From Methylobacterium sp. FF17 (lineage in GTDB: Bacteria; Pseudomonadota; Alphaproteobacteria; Rhizobiales; Beijerinckiaceae): a stretch of 64,000 bases of DNA. Of this stretch, positions 63,780 to 64,000 are shown piece after piece (position 1 is the stretch's first letter; every line of letters begins with the position of its first letter). Position numbers and translations under genes: made by a program. Under the pieces are notes generated by a model. The model made no database searches and was not told the DNA's origin. It worked only from the letters and a program-made list of their open reading frames with translations. The stretch lies in contig NZ_CP107532.1 in assembly GCF_025813715.1 (NCBI RefSeq), positions 3,364,001-3,428,000 of the forward strand, written 5' to 3'.

Positions 63780-64000
63780 CTACGGTGTCGCGGTCGGGGG
63801 CTCCTCGGCGAGGCGGCGCTGCCCCGAGACCTCGGCCCCGGCATCGGGCCGGAGTCGGCGGAAGGCAAGGAACGAGGCCAGCGAGATCGCCGCGACGGTG
63901 AAGAACGCCGGCCCGAAATCGCCGGCCTCGATCTCGTGGCGCCCCTGGGCCGCGGCGGATGCCTCGAGCGCCAGGGCGCCGATGGACACCCCGAGGCTGA
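63780..64000 (-). CDS. MFS transporter, C-terminal end only (cut by window edge)
   Basis: Only the last 73 or so residues are visible. LSLGVSIGALALEAS at the edge is the TM13-like segment of DHA2/EmrB-type transporters, followed by a final helix (FFTVAAISLASFLAF) and a polar tail. The frame runs open past base 64000. The gene starts outside the window. Confidence 0.75.
   Translation of the reverse strand, partial: SLGVSIGALALEASAAAQGRHEIEAGDFGPAFFTVAAISLASFLAFRRLRPDAGAEVSGQRRLAEEPPTATP

Overview
The window is high-GC chromosomal DNA of an alphaproteobacterium, most likely Methylobacterium or Methylorubrum (Rhizobiales/Hyphomicrobiales). This is inferred from base composition, protein style (alphaproteobacterial ClpS/ClpA, phasin, HWE histidine kinase, EgtB/EgtD) and many GTG/TTG starts; no rRNA is present to confirm it.

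Bases 1-9624 are the right end of an integrated element, probably a prophage or phage-like island. About fifteen short genes run on the + strand, most overlapping by 1-20 bases, so they look translationally coupled. They encode a C5 cytosine methyltransferase with an unusual internal repeat, an HNH protein, an Xre regulator, an HD hydrolase beside a nucleoside-deoxyribosyltransferase-like protein, and many small unknowns. An excisionase-like protein closes the run and overlaps tail to tail with a tyrosine integrase, which lies against the 3' end of tRNA-Ser(GCT). The left boundary lies outside the window.

Bases 9.7-23.8 kb are ordinary chromosome: an acyl-CoA synthetase, a soluble chemoreceptor-like protein, an aldo/keto reductase, a Rdx/SelW-like protein coupled to an HWE kinase, LemA plus two TPM-domain proteins, CstA with its YbdD-type partner, a secreted phospholipase-A2-like protein, and a receiver/Crp fusion regulator that lacks the phosphoacceptor Asp. 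Bases 23.8-27.3 kb form a second accessory patch of lower GC, with an acyltransferase, a decayed serine recombinase and an orphan membrane protein, ending at a CAT-anticodon tRNA.

Bases 27.7-64 kb are mainly core genes: an RND pump with its fusion protein, transporters, rpmG, gor, cell-wall enzymes (SGNH protein, MltB-type transglycosylase, DD-carboxypeptidase with a SPOR-like end), divergent galE/galU, a trypsin-like protease, a J-domain membrane protein, a phasin, clpS-clpA, egtB-egtD, murI, rpsD, a double cold-shock protein, a receiver protein, ppx-rlmE, an aldehyde dehydrogenase with DUF779, a serine hydrolase and further transporters.

The most interesting signals are a candidate small RNA with a CCTCCC motif after galU, the repeat-bearing methyltransferase, the receiver/Crp fusion, a (GCTGA)8 microsatellite across a stop codon, a repeat-tailed phasin with a candidate PhaR operator, and the HD/NDT pair in the island. 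I found no CRISPR array and no intact insertion sequence.
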